Shown: positions 1 to 10,840 of the stretch, one piece after another
How positions within the stretch are numbered: the stretch's first letter is position 1
Layout: the number at the start of each line of letters is the position of its first letter
Source of the DNA: Linum tenue
Lineage: Eukaryota; Streptophyta; Magnoliopsida; Malpighiales; Linaceae
DNA length: 64,000 nt
Reading direction: 5' to 3'
Assembly: GCA_946122785.1 (NCBI GenBank)
Contig: CAMGYJ010000008.1
Location: 6,101,742 to 6,165,741 of the forward strand
Program-made: the position numbers and the translations under genes
The notes under the pieces: generated by a model
What the model saw: only the letters and a program-made list of their open reading frames with translations
Told to the model about the DNA's origin: nothing
Database searches by the model: none

Positions 1-212
1 AATACAAGAATAGCTAGTTGCTAATGGTGTCACGTGCTCTTCTCTGTTGTGGAATATGATACTATACAATATTTTCTAGTAGCTAAACTTTTGGCCTTGG
101 TTACTCAGTTTTCTTTTTCTGGTTCTTTCTCTGTGATACAGACCGTTAGGGTGAATTTTTGCATCGATTTCTTTTGAAATAGAACAAAGTGTAACAAAAA
201 ACTTAATGGCAG

Positions 213-1428
213 AGCTGCAATTGCTTGGGCAACATGGGATCTGGTTGCTATGGTGGAAAATGGGGTGCACGATGGACCGCCAACACATGCTGTAACGTTA
301 GTGTGGACTGGGCAAGAGGTAACTTATGATGGTTTGCAAATGAGCACTACTGCTTAGCTTGGATCATATAAGAATACACTCTTCAACCCCGACGTTGATA
401 TTGTTAGTGTTGTGGTATATGATCCACGATTGAACCTCTCCCAACAACTCGAGTTATTGGGACCAACTGGTTCATGACATGGTATCAGAGCCTTCTGTGA
501 CCGAGAGGTCTTGTGTTCGATTCCCGGTGACCCCCATTTGTTAAGCACATGGTATTCTTGTCTTTAGACCTGTGCAAACTTCAAGCCCTTGTGAGTGACT
601 TTCGTTTGAGGGGGCGTGTTAGTGTTGTGGTATATGATCCACGATTGAACCTCTCCCAACAACTCGAGTTATTGGGACCAACCGGTTCATGACAGATATC
701 ACAATGAAGAACCTGACAGAAAACTTGTTCTATTACCTGTTGAAAGGGGGAGGATGTGTCCTTGGTTGGAAGCTTTACTGGAAACTGGAAAGAACCTGTC
801 AGGGCAACTCACAAGGGCGGGCCAAGATTTGAAGTTGAATTGAGGCTGCCACAAGGAAAGTAAGTGTTATATACATTTGCAGTGGACTTGAACAAAGTGT
901 TTAAAGCGTCTGATTCAATTTCTGCATTTGCTTCCTTGATCAATTGCCTAATCACTTTTCAGGTACTACTACAAGTACATTATTAACGGGGACTGGCGGC
1001 ATTCAAATTACTCACCTACAGAAAGAGATGAAAGTGGTAATCTAAACAATATACTTGTGCTCAGTGAGCCTGCCAGCATAAAGCACACTGTTCATCAAAA
1101 TCAGAAGGTCGGTGCACGAAATCTGTCATTTTCTCACTTAACATTTCCTGCCATTCTGTGTTGACATTCATTTCCTTGATGCGATCCTTGCTAAATTGTT
1201 CCCTAGCTTTTAATTCGTCACATTATCGAGTTATCCTTTTCATGCTCTTACTATACATAGATTGAGGTCTTAATTCCAGGAATTCTTGCTTATGTTTTGG
1301 CTTTCCAGGATATCAACATTGTGCGAGTTATCGAGAGGGGGCTTACGGAGAGTGAGAGATTCACTCTCGCTAAAGCCGGTCGCTGCATAGCTTTCTCTGT
1401 CTGCCCGCAGAGATTGGCTCCTAAGTAA
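213..1428 (+). CDS. LSF1: LSF1 (LIKE SEX FOUR 1) phosphoglucan-phosphatase-like protein, 3' part
   Basis: C-terminal end of the plastid starch-degradation protein LSF1, a non-catalytic relative of the glucan phosphatase SEX4 that binds starch. Exons read by eye: 213-318, 747-859, 963-1107, 1309-1428; phases agree at every join and all introns are GT-AG. About 160 residues are visible. They cover the end of the phosphatase-like domain (AIAWATWDLVAMVENG) and a family-48 carbohydrate-binding/AMPK-beta module (LVGSFTGNWKEP, YYYKYIINGDWRHS), ending RCIAFSVCPQRLAPK-stop as in Arabidopsis LSF1 recalled from memory. The PDZ-like domain and most of the phosphatase domain lie left of the window. Bases 1-212 are the preceding intron. 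The intron 319-746 carries a TRIM element. Confidence 0.9.
402..694 (+). mobile_element. TRIM retrotransposon, complete, in LSF1 intron
   Basis: Terminal-repeat retrotransposon in miniature. Two 78-bp direct repeats (402-479 and 617-694) start TGTTAGTGTTG and end CATGACA. Directly after the first is a primer-binding site for initiator tRNA-Met (TGGTATCAGAGCC, 480-492). Directly before the second is a purine tract (TTTGAGGGGGCG). The 5-bp target duplication GATAT flanks the element (397-401 and 695-699). There is no coding capacity. I see one difference between the LTRs (ACTGG versus ACCGG), so it is fairly young. It lies wholly inside an intron, so splicing can remove it. Confidence 0.9.
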
Positions 1429-3271
1429 AACTACATTGCCTGCTAAACAAGGTTAAGATTCGACATGGTATGCTGTTCTCTTCCCTACCAGAGATGTCCT
1501 TATGCTACAACGTGGGGATGCTTACTTGGCATCATATTCTTACCTCCCAAGACCTCATATAATACGCCGCTGTGGGTTACAATCACAACTCAGTGTATGG
1601 AGGTGGCAAAATACGTTGTGCCGCAAAGAAGCATAAAGAACAGGTGAATACTACATGCTGCTGCTGCTGTTGGTGTCATTGGGCCATACATAAAAGTGAC
1701 AGACGAAGCAAGTTAGAAACTGCAAAGGATATGCAGCATGCAGGCGTTGCTGGCGTAGATAAGCTACTGTTACTGCTATCGCAATACTTGGGCTGAATCA
1801 ATTAATAAACTTGCTATGATTCTTCAAAAATGGGGGAAAAGAGATTTGTTATGTATCTTTGTGTTGAGTGAATAATGAGGAAGTTTTGCATTATGGAATA
1901 TAGGTGTTTACTTTGCTCTAATCAAGCTTAGGCCAAGTGTGTTCTTATTTATCGACTACATGGGCTCTCCTGATATGCAGTTGATGACAACAGTATAGGT
2001 AATATAATGGTAGGGTAGGTGTTTCATTTCTTAAGCGCAACTGCAGAAAAGAAAACAAACAAGAAGACACAGAAGCCGACACCGGCTTATGTGACTTTGT
2101 GGGAGAAGTAGTGGTATGCTTGCAGCGTAGATGGCACAAGAATGTTGACACTATGGCACTTGCTTCGAAAATTGCATGAAGTATATATATGTGCATTCAG
2201 ACTATAACCAACCGGTGCAGAGCTGCCTAAAGACCCTTTTTTTCCAGAGAAGAAATGTTGATTCATTCATCCACAGAAACACACAAAATGGTCGTCAGCC
2301 TGGGTAAGCTTTTCTGTGTGTTGCTTGCGGCCGTTACCCCAAGCAGTGTCAAGAGCGCTGTCCATCAGGCATTATGTAATAAGACAGTTGTTTCTTTTAG
2401 CATGGTTACTAACGTTATTGCTTAGTTTCTTTTGGGCAGATTACAAGAGGGGCTGGATTAAACTCTCGACGATCTTCATTAGGACGGCGATTCACCTCAA
2501 TCGCATTCCTAGCTCTCGTTCTCACAGTAACACAAGAAGAATCCCATCATCCAGTACTATTTGTTAATGGGGATTTTGTGGGGAGTAGAAAAGTCCAAAA
2601 GAGCAGAACAAAGGGATAAGGGCAGTGAGGTATATGGAAGTCTGATCCCTGTGGAGTTGAAGCATAGCCATGTTTTGGAGATCAGCCCAGATAGGGCCTT
2701 ATCCCCTCTCCCTTCACGGCCATGAAGTTGTGTATCTGCAGGCAGGCCCACTAGTGTAATTTTCTCTACCTTACATTCTAGTTTCTACTATGTCTGGCCA
2801 CAATGTAGTGCTGTGCTGCCTGTTGTGGCCGCGCCCCCTTATGGATTTCCATCAACTTTACCTTCGTGCACAAGCTAAAGAATATTTAGTTATACATCAT
2901 CCAAGCTGATAATTCAAAATTGTAATCAATTTACACAATACGTTGTAACGAGATTATGAATTCACTCGAAATTTATAATGTATCGTGGGAGGAGGAGGAG
3001 GATCCAATGACTTCCATTCAAAAGCTAGCCAAACGGTCCAGGGCAAAGGATGAAATGAAGGGGGCAAGAAGCAGTGGTTGACACAGCTTTCGCTTTCATT
3101 ATCCAATGGTCTCATTTTGCTGGTTGTGGTGTGGCGTGGTGGCTCGACTCATTCACTCAATCATCCACGTCCACAACCCTGCCCCATTTTATAATGAAGA
3201 AGAAGGCTGTGCAATAAGTAGCTAGAAGAGCATTATAAATCCAGTGAGGCAAAGGGTCCGTTGAACCCACA
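1429..3271. other. LSF1 3' flank and carbonic anhydrase promoter region
   Basis: About 1.8 kb without a supportable gene. The first part should hold the LSF1 3' UTR; an AATAAA-like signal (TTAATAAACT) lies near 1801-1810. A short CTG/TGC microsatellite sits near 1657-1670 and a GGAGGAGGA run near 2990-3000. The end is the carbonic anhydrase promoter and 5' UTR; an A/T-rich TATA-like stretch ATTATAAAT lies at 3232-3240, close to the start codon at 3272. Short open frames here show no family signature. Confidence 0.5.
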
Positions 3272-5536
3272 ATGTCGACCGCTTCCCTCAACAGCGCCTG
3301 CTCCCTTATACTCTCCTCCCCCAAAACCACCACCACCACCACCACTTCTTCCCCGCGAAGACTCGTCGTCGCCAAGCTCAACAACTCTCAACCTCCCTCT
3401 TTCTCTTCCTCTTCCTCCTCAAATCCCATCAACACACCTCCTAGGCTCATCAGGAACCAGCCCGTTTTCGCCGCCCCTGCACCTCTTCTCAATCCTTCCT
3501 GGGTACGGATTACTAGTTGGCTTATTCTCCCCCTTCATTTCACATTCAGCTCTCCACATGGCATTCTCAGTTTGGTGCATACTTGTGTTCTGTTTCTGGT
3601 TCAACTGTAATAATAACTGCATGGCTGGAGATTGTAACATTTGTGCAATTTCAAGTGGGGGAGAAGAGGAAGAGGAATATTCATCAAATGTACCTTTCAT
3701 GCAACGTATCTGACTGGCTGATAGGCTGCCAACGTGAATCCATTTCCCCCTCAGCAAGTTACTAGCCACCATTAAAGTTTCCACGTAATTATGGGTTGAG
3801 GGGTAGTCCAACTGTATTGGTACCAGATGCAAATTTATGCCCTACTAGCCATAATTAAACAGTTGGGACACTCCAATACTTGAATGACACTTGGGTGGTG
3901 AATGACAGATTTTCTTTACATGACACTTATAGTTTGGCCTGCTACTGAGTGTATTTTACTTGGTGGTTAATGATGAACAGAGTGAGGAAGACATGTCGAA
4001 GGACTACCAGGAAGCCATCAAGGGTCTTGAGAAGCTCCTCAGGTAACATAATAATCCTCCATCTCTTTGTCTCTTTTAATTCATGAGTTATTTGGTCATA
4101 TGTATGTGGAAGATGTGGAATTATTAAGGGGTGATGGTACGTAATTGCAGTGAGAAAGGAGAGCTGAAGGCGGTGGCAGCAGCCAAAGTGGATCAGATCA
4201 AAGCTGAGCTCTCCACTGCTTCCTCTGGCACCAAGCCATTCGATGCTGTTGAGAGGATCAAAGAAGGCTTCATTACCTTCAAGAAGGAGAAATACGAGTC
4301 AGTTCCCTCACTCACAACTTTCAACTACCTTTTGTCACCAGAACCAAAACTATGAATAATGATTCATGTTCTCTTTGTTATTGGAACAGGACGAAACCTG
4401 CACTGTACGGCGAGCTTGCCAAAGGGCAGAGCCCCAAGGTAGTTTTCAAGCCCATAACTTGTATCCCAAGCTTTAACTTTGCTATTAGCTGGTGATGAGA
4501 TTAATCATCCAAAACTAATTACTGAAGCTTAATTTTCTGTTTCTTTTGTTGTGGGCGGCAGTACATGGTGTTTGCCTGCTCGGATTCGAGGGTTTGCCCA
4601 TCCCACGTTCTGGATATGCAGCCCGGAGAGGCTTTCGTGGTCCGCAATGTTGCAAACATGGTTCCTCAATTCGACCAGGTCAGTCGATATGTCATTTCTT
4701 CAACCTCTTGCAACAATTCACGTCTAATAAATATTTGTTACTGTCAGGATCTTTTTATCACGAACGAGTTGTTCGAGAATATAGCGTAAAAATTGTGCTT
4801 AATCTTTCTCGCTAACTCGAGTTATGGTGGGTAAACAATTATTTACAGGTGAAATATGCCGGTGTTGGAGCTGCGGTAGAGTACGCAGTGCTGCATCTCA
4901 AGGTGGAGAACATAGTGGTGATTGGACACAGTGCTTGTGGTGGAATCAAGGGTCTCATGTCCTTCCCATTCGATGGCACTACTTCCACGTAATTAAAAGT
5001 TTACTCTAATCATTCTCTTTTTTCCTAATCAATTCAAGAGTGTTTGATTTTAACCTAAACAGTTTATTTTTGTTGTTGTCATTTGGGATGAATGGATGTG
5101 CAGTGATTTCATAGAAGACTGGGTATCAATTGGGATCCCTGCCAAGAAGAAGGTGTTGTCTGACAACGGCAGTGCTGCTTTTGGTGACCAATGCACCACC
5201 TGTGAGAAGGCAAGTGTACTAGTAGATAAAAGTTCCATTTTTTCATGGTTCACCATGAGCAAATTTCTATGAGATCCTTTCATTCGATTTGCGGATTTTG
5301 GTGCTTATTCATGCAGCAGTATTGTTTATTTAGATATAAACATTTTGTTACTCGTCCATGTTATATTGCAGGAGGCCGTGAACGTGTCGCTGGCGAATCT
5401 GCTGACATATCCATTTGTGAGAGACGGGTTGTCGAAGAAGACACTGAAACTGTATGGAGGATACTATGACTTCGTTAATGGAGGGTTTGAGCTGTGGAGC
5501 CTTGAGTACGGCCTTTCTCCACCGATTTCAGTATGA
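3272..5536 (+). CDS. CA1: Beta-carbonic anhydrase, chloroplastic
   Basis: Zinc enzyme interconverting CO2 and bicarbonate in the chloroplast stroma. Exons: 3272-3502, 3981-4042, 4151-4297, 4390-4438, 4562-4678, 4849-4988, 5104-5209, 5372-5536, giving 338 residues, usual for the plant family with transit peptide. Residues 1 to about 75 are Ser/Thr/Pro-rich and lack acidic residues, as in plastid transit peptides. Zinc ligands are Cys169 ([11 protein letters not shown], with the Asp-Arg dyad), His229 and Cys232 (IGHSACGG). The C-terminus [15 protein letters not shown]...LSPPISV is the beta-CA tail. Seven introns, one with a GC donor (separate entry). The ATG at 3272 is chosen because it opens the Ser-rich leader in frame with the conserved exons. 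The symbol rests on resemblance to Arabidopsis betaCA1/2; another plastid paralog is possible. Confidence 0.93.
5210..5371 (+). other. GC-AG intron of the carbonic anhydrase gene
   Basis: The exon must end GAG AAG to join GAG GCC GTG AAC, giving the conserved CEKEAVNVSL. The base pair after AAG is GC in the context AAG|GCAAGT, the extended consensus of GC-AG introns. The nearest GT, four bases on, would break the frame. The 3' side is TTGCAG|GAG. Confidence 0.85.
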
Positions 5537-6340
5537 TCCCCAAACACAACCGCTCGCCTTTTTCTCCCCTCTTTGATGGTTTCCCAAATTAATCATAAGC
5601 TATAACCCATCAACCCCTTCCCTTCATTTTTACTTTTCTTCTTTACCTTTTCATGCCAAAATCAATGTATGTATTTCCTTTTTTTTCCATGAAGGAGAGC
5701 TCTCTTTATATACGCATTGAATAAAATCACATCTTATATACATACTAGTTTTTTTTTTCACCCGCTTGTTGTTCGGATGAGTTTTGTTCGTGAGATGATA
5801 AAATGGACCATGTGTTTTGGTAGGTAAAAGATGTGGCCACCATTCTCCACTGGAAGCTCTACTAGGGACTTTGGATGAAATTCCATGGTTGACATATGGG
5901 CTCTTTTATTAGATTTTCTGGCCTTCAATTTGTTACTTTCAAGAGTTGAAGAGAGTGAGGTGGTTTCCTTACTCAACAGAATAATTATAACATACAAATA
6001 TCTTAAGACATTGTTCGATGTTTGTAAAATCATTTGTTGGGACCCAATTTTCAATTCATACAAAAAATTCACTAAGAACTATTGGGTAAAGTTCATCAAG
6101 TTCAACAACCAGAGGTGATCAACGATCTTATGCGTACATAGATAAAATAACTAAAAGCCAAATAGCCTACGTCATCATCCTTTGTCCAAACGAAGGCTAA
6201 AGACTTCAAATTTCTTGCATATAAAAAGAGGAACTCCTCACATAATTATTTGTTTAAAATGACTAATTGCATTAGAATACGAACTCGCTATATCGTCGCC
6301 TCATCCTATCCCACTCACTCCATTCCACTTAAATGATTAA
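5537..6340. other. Carbonic anhydrase 3' UTR and AT-rich spacer
   Basis: 3' UTR then AT-rich spacer. A possible poly(A) signal (TTGAATAAAATC) lies near 5718. No gene is supported here. The last three bases, TAA at 6338-6340, are the left target-site duplication of the MITE that follows. Confidence 0.5.
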
Positions 6341-6676
6341 GGGGTCGTTTGCTTCAAGGATTTGAATGTGGGATTTGGTTCTCAAATCCCACACATGAAC
6401 GATTTGTCCAAAAGCCATTGTTTGTTGAGCCAAAATGGAGGGTACCAAATCCGTGGGGTCCACTGATTTGGGGCTCCAAATTCGTGGGCCCCACGATTTG
6501 TAAATCCCGCCTCATGCCCTGAGATTTGGAGACAAGCTGAAAAACCATCAAATTCATAATAAAAATAGCTCAACAAACAAAAGGTTTCCTCAAAGCCCTA
6601 ATGCCCAAAATCCCTAATAAATCCCAAGGTTTTTAATTAGCAAATCCATGACAAAATCCTTGAAGCAAACGACCCC
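6341..6676. mobile_element. Tourist-like (PIF/Harbinger-type) MITE
   Basis: A 336-bp element with terminal inverted repeats GGGGTCGTTTGCTTCAAGG (left) and its reverse complement (right, 6658-6676), flanked by TAA on both sides (6338-6340, 6677-6679). A 3-bp TAA/TTA duplication and GGGGTCGTTTG-type ends are typical of PIF/Harbinger MITEs. Inside are short inverted and tandem runs around GATTTG/CAAATC. No coding capacity. Confidence 0.88.
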
Positions 6677-7591
6677 TAAATATAATATCCACCATATGGT
6701 TTGGGTATAAAATTTGGGTTTTTTATCCAATCACATCGTTTTCAAACAATTATAATTTTACACATAAGTTTAAAATGTTTTACAATTTAGTACCTTAATT
6801 TTTTTTGTGCACCTTCGTTTCTTACAAATATTCCATAAAATTTTATGGAAGTTACTCCTTTTTGCCGTATTCAAAATTTACAAACAAGTCCAAGTGATGA
6901 TAGTAAATACTTATTACAATACCAAAAGAAATGGGCCAATCACAATAAATGTCCATTTTAAAGTTGAAAGTAAAGACTCATAATTTATCTTACCCTACAC
7001 AAAGATTACCCAAATCCATGCATAGTTGACCTTATATGCTACTACAGTACTAGTAAAAAATGGATTAAGTAGATAATTGTCATCCATATTGGTGACCTGT
7101 GCTTTTTAGAAGCTAAAACCAACAAATATCGCAATCATAGAATGATCGGGGCACACGACAACCAGATTCAACAACTCTAACCACTGAAAGCATCTCAAAT
7201 CTCATGTCCAATTGTCAAGGGAACTCACGGTACGCATCTCGAATCCAAAACCCAATCACGAACACAGATAAAGCCCGGTTTGTGTATTCATGACCGAAAT
7301 GAACAGTATTCTCACGACGATATCACAAGTCAAGAGCAAGCATTCCAAATCCCAATTATGGAATTTCTGAAAAGGCAAGCTCGAGACTGTATTGAAGTTA
7401 GCATCACTGTAATAATTGTAGGCAGAAATTGATACTTGATAGTTAAGCCAGTGACGGATACAGAATATGTACAACAACAAAGCCCCTCCAGCTCAAATTC
7501 AGTGAAACAATTGCATTGCATGGCAGAAGGGCTGTCTATAGCCTAAACAACCAGAGAGCTGAAGAACTGACCACTTTCAGCCAAACCCCAT
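6677..7591. other. AT-rich spacer and DEG1 3' flank
   Basis: AT-rich spacer with no recognisable gene. The right part (about 7250-7591) should contain the DEG1 3' UTR, on the minus strand. Confidence 0.45.
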
Positions 7592-10333
7592 CTACGACTC
7601 GTCCGGCTTTGGTTCAAGAATTACGGGTATCTTCTCCTTGTGATCCCCACGGAGCACCTCTATCGTCACCTGCTCGTGTTAAGAACAAAGCTGTAATTAC
7701 AAAGCTGATTGCATAGCAGTAGACCGATGAAAAAAGATAAAAAGCAGAGGCCATACCGTCTCGCCCACTTTACATTGATCAAGAATTCTGTACAAATCAC
7801 TTCCATTCGCGACCTTCTTCCCGTTCAGGGATGTTATGATGTCGCCCAATATGAGTCTACCGTATGCATCGCGTTTAGTTGGTAGCAGGCCCTGTAATAA
7901 GTAGAGATATATGAGCAGAGGGTGCAGGGATGTGAACCAAGAATAGTTGGCCCCGTGAGGTAAAGAAGTCTGGGGGACAGTGAAAGAAGGCATACAGCTT
8001 TGCCTGCTGGGCCACTTGCAGGAGCATCTAAGACAAGCACCCCACTTACGCCCAACTGTTCCACTGATTGATCAGGCGCAAACTTAATTCCTAATATCGG
8101 TCTGGTGACTTTGCCGAACTTCACTATCTGATCAACTATGCCATTCACCTGTATTCACACAATCAAACAAGTTGCAATACAGTCATCAATTTGGCGATGA
8201 TTCTCTCTTTCTGAGAAGAGTTGAGGTAAATCAGCTACGTACTTATTACTTACAGTGTCGACTGGAATTGAAAACCCGACACCAGAGGATGCGCCAGATG
8301 GTGAATAGATGGCTGTGTTTATCCCAATCAAGTTTCCTGCACTATCGAGAAGTGGACCTCCACTATTCCCTGGATTAATTGCTGCATCCGTCTGGATAAC
8401 ATCCTGAATTGGACGGCCTGTAGCAGCAGAGCTTATTTCTCTACGGAGTCCACTACAACATATAAAAAGACTCTGTTAGTGAAACAGGCAAAAAGCAAAC
8501 GCCCTGTGTTTCACAAAAAGGACACATTGCAATAGTGGAGAGATTAGCCACCTTCAGTCTTACTTATATTCTTTTGATATGTTAGTTATATTCAGTTCTT
8601 TGAAATCATTTGGATGTAGGTTGGTTCAATACTCTACTGTACAGCACTTTATAAATCTAGGAATGGTAATTCGAGCACAATACAGACAATTCCCTGAGGC
8701 ATAAGATAGGGGTAACAAAAGATCCATCTGATTGACTAGCAAAATCGAGTGGAACAAGCCGTTTAAGGCATAACCACAATATACGACATACTTTCTATGA
8801 CTTTGTACCTGATGACACCGGTGGTCAGAGTATGGTCAAGCCCAAACTGCAGAATAGAAACAACAATTTGAAAGTCGGTCAGCCATACAATACTAGACAA
8901 GTTAGAAACATAGAAGAATTAGAATTTGCATTTAAATTATATCTCAAGTCTTGATCTTCAAGCCGCATATAAAAATGCAAATGCAAAAAGCATCCGACTT
9001 TGTTGATACAGTGCATACAAAATCCATGAAATTAAACATAAACTCATTCCAGATTTTTATGGTGAATGTCTTAAATGTGTCATAGTTCACATCCTAGATT
9101 GAAAAGAGAGTGGATCATACTCACAGGGTTACCAATAGCATAGACCTTCTGACCAACAAGCAAGTCAGCAGAAACACCAACAGGAATGGGTCTCAATTTG
9201 TCTAGCGGAGCTTCGACACTCAACACCGCAACATCCTTATCTTGGTCAAATCCAACGACCTTTGCATCATAAGATGTCTGATCAGCTAGAGTCACTCTGC
9301 ATACAAACCAAGAACCACCTCAGAATGCCAATAATACGAGTCTACCTCTTGCCTCTCTTATCTTCAACAGTTTCCATCACAGAAAACTAACTTAGAGGAC
9401 CATGAGGAGTCTCGGCAAATTTGAAGTCCTATCATGACATTTGAACCTAACTTAAGAGAGGAACACTCCAAAATCTGATAAGACCCCTATAAGTGCTCCC
9501 ATTTCCCAACTAACTCCATCATCAGTTCATCACACAATCCCGCAATCACAATATAGAAAACTAGCAGCAACGAAGCTCTCAGACTAGCTAATGAATCTGA
9601 AATGTTGGTCAATGAGACAGGAGGATTAGTGAAGGAATCGAATTAACTGACTTGAGATCGGAAGCGCCGCGAATGACGTGATAATTGGTGACAATGTGAC
9701 CATTTTTGTCCCAAACGAACCCCGATCCTGATCCCTGCGGCACCTCCAGCACGTCCAGAGTAAAAGCATCTTGCCTGCGACAGCCATTATCATCAGTAAA
9801 CAGGTGAAAAATTGAACGGAAAGCAAAGAGCAAGAGAGAAGGAAATTGCGATACACATACTTGACAGCCAAATTGGTGATGTAGACAACGGAAGGAGTGT
9901 TCTCCTGGAAGAGGCGAACAGTAGCGAGCTCATCCGCCTGCAACTTCCGGGGAGTGGTGACGACGAACGCAGCGGCGGAGTCGACATCGGCCAGGAACAG
10001 AGACAAGGACAGCGCGACGGAGGCGCACACTACAAGAATTACATCGACAACAGAAGCAGCCGAAGACGACGAGTCTGTCAAGTCGTCGGAGCATTTCCGG
10101 GAAGGAAAGACTGCGGAGGGAGAAGGAAGAGAGCTGATCGAAGTCCTGCGGAGGAAGGAGAGGACGGCGCGAGGAGGAGCGGTGACGCTCGTCCGGCCGT
10201 CACGAAGAGAAGCGGATTTGGAAAGAGGGAGAAGATAGGGAAGGGAGCGCGGTTGGAGGAAGGAAGTGGTTGGTGAGCGAGGGAAGAAGGTGGAAGTTAG
10301 GAATGACGATGATGAAGAAGAAGAGGCCGCCAT
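7592..10333 (-). CDS. DEG1: DEG1/DegP1-type serine protease, chloroplast thylakoid lumen
   Basis: HtrA-family serine protease that degrades damaged lumenal and photosystem II proteins. Exons in transcript order: 10333-9861, 9774-9652, 9296-9125, 8846-8809, 8452-8254, 8148-7996, 7891-7757, 7669-7592; 456 residues, all phases consistent. The N-terminus is a Ser/Arg-rich transit peptide followed by a hydrophobic lumen-transfer segment ([20 protein letters not shown]) and an Ala-rich cleavage region. The trypsin-like triad is His190 (TNYHVI), Asp220 (QDKDVAVL) and Ser299 (NPGNSGGP). The spacings of 30 and 79 residues match those I recall for Arabidopsis DEG1. One C-terminal PDZ domain follows ([20 protein letters not shown]). 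The start is the first Met of the Ser-rich leader. Confidence 0.93.
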
Positions 10334-10840
10334 CTGTATCCTCCTGGACTACGGAGGACTTTTCTCTTCTGTTAATTAGTCTTGCTTTTCGGTTCGAGCT
10401 CAGCCTGCTTGCGTTTGCTTGTTGTCTCTTTGCGAAGAGTTTCTGTGGTGAGCGAGCGAGAGAAGGCTCCAGTCCAGTTCTACTCACTGTACTGTGTCAC
10501 TGTCAAAACTTAACAGTCAAAAATCAAAATACACATTTTTGTATTCATTTCTAGAAAAATGTTCTAAAAATACGGTATTCTTATGTAGCAGCGCAAACTG
10601 AAGTCGTCAAATTAGCTGTTCGAATCACTTCGTAAAGCCATTATTTTTTCAAAATTTTCGCCTCTGAAAATGTGAGGGAGTGGTAATCCAACGATGTCAA
10701 GTGTTACTCTGTAGGGTTTTCTAACTCGAATGCTACCTAATTCAGGAAAGGAAAAGGAAGAGGGAAACGAAGTTCTACACAACTTCATGAGATAAAAAGA
10801 AAAGGGAGGTGGGGTGGGGAAGATCTTTCTCTCTATCTCT
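10334..10840. other. DEG1 promoter and downstream flank of the next gene
   Basis: About 500 bp between two minus-strand genes. It should hold the DEG1 5' UTR and promoter at its left and the 3' UTR of the beta-barrel-like gene at its right. A CT-microsatellite (CTCTCTATCTCTCTAT) overlaps that gene's stop region near 10829-10844. No other gene seen. Confidence 0.45.

Noticed and set aside
480..530. tRNA-like A/B-box look of TGGTATCAGAGCC...GTTCGATTCC (also at 16163-16203), suggesting a tRNA gene or SINE
   Set aside because: TGGTATCAGAGCC directly follows an LTR and fits a tRNA-Met primer-binding site; paired LTRs and GATAT duplications make it a TRIM. No cloverleaf could be drawn.
3261..3713. 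150-residue Pro/Ser-rich frame over the carbonic anhydrase first exon
   Set aside because: It is a frame shadow of the low-complexity transit-peptide exon and runs through the intron; the frame joining the conserved exons starts at 3272.
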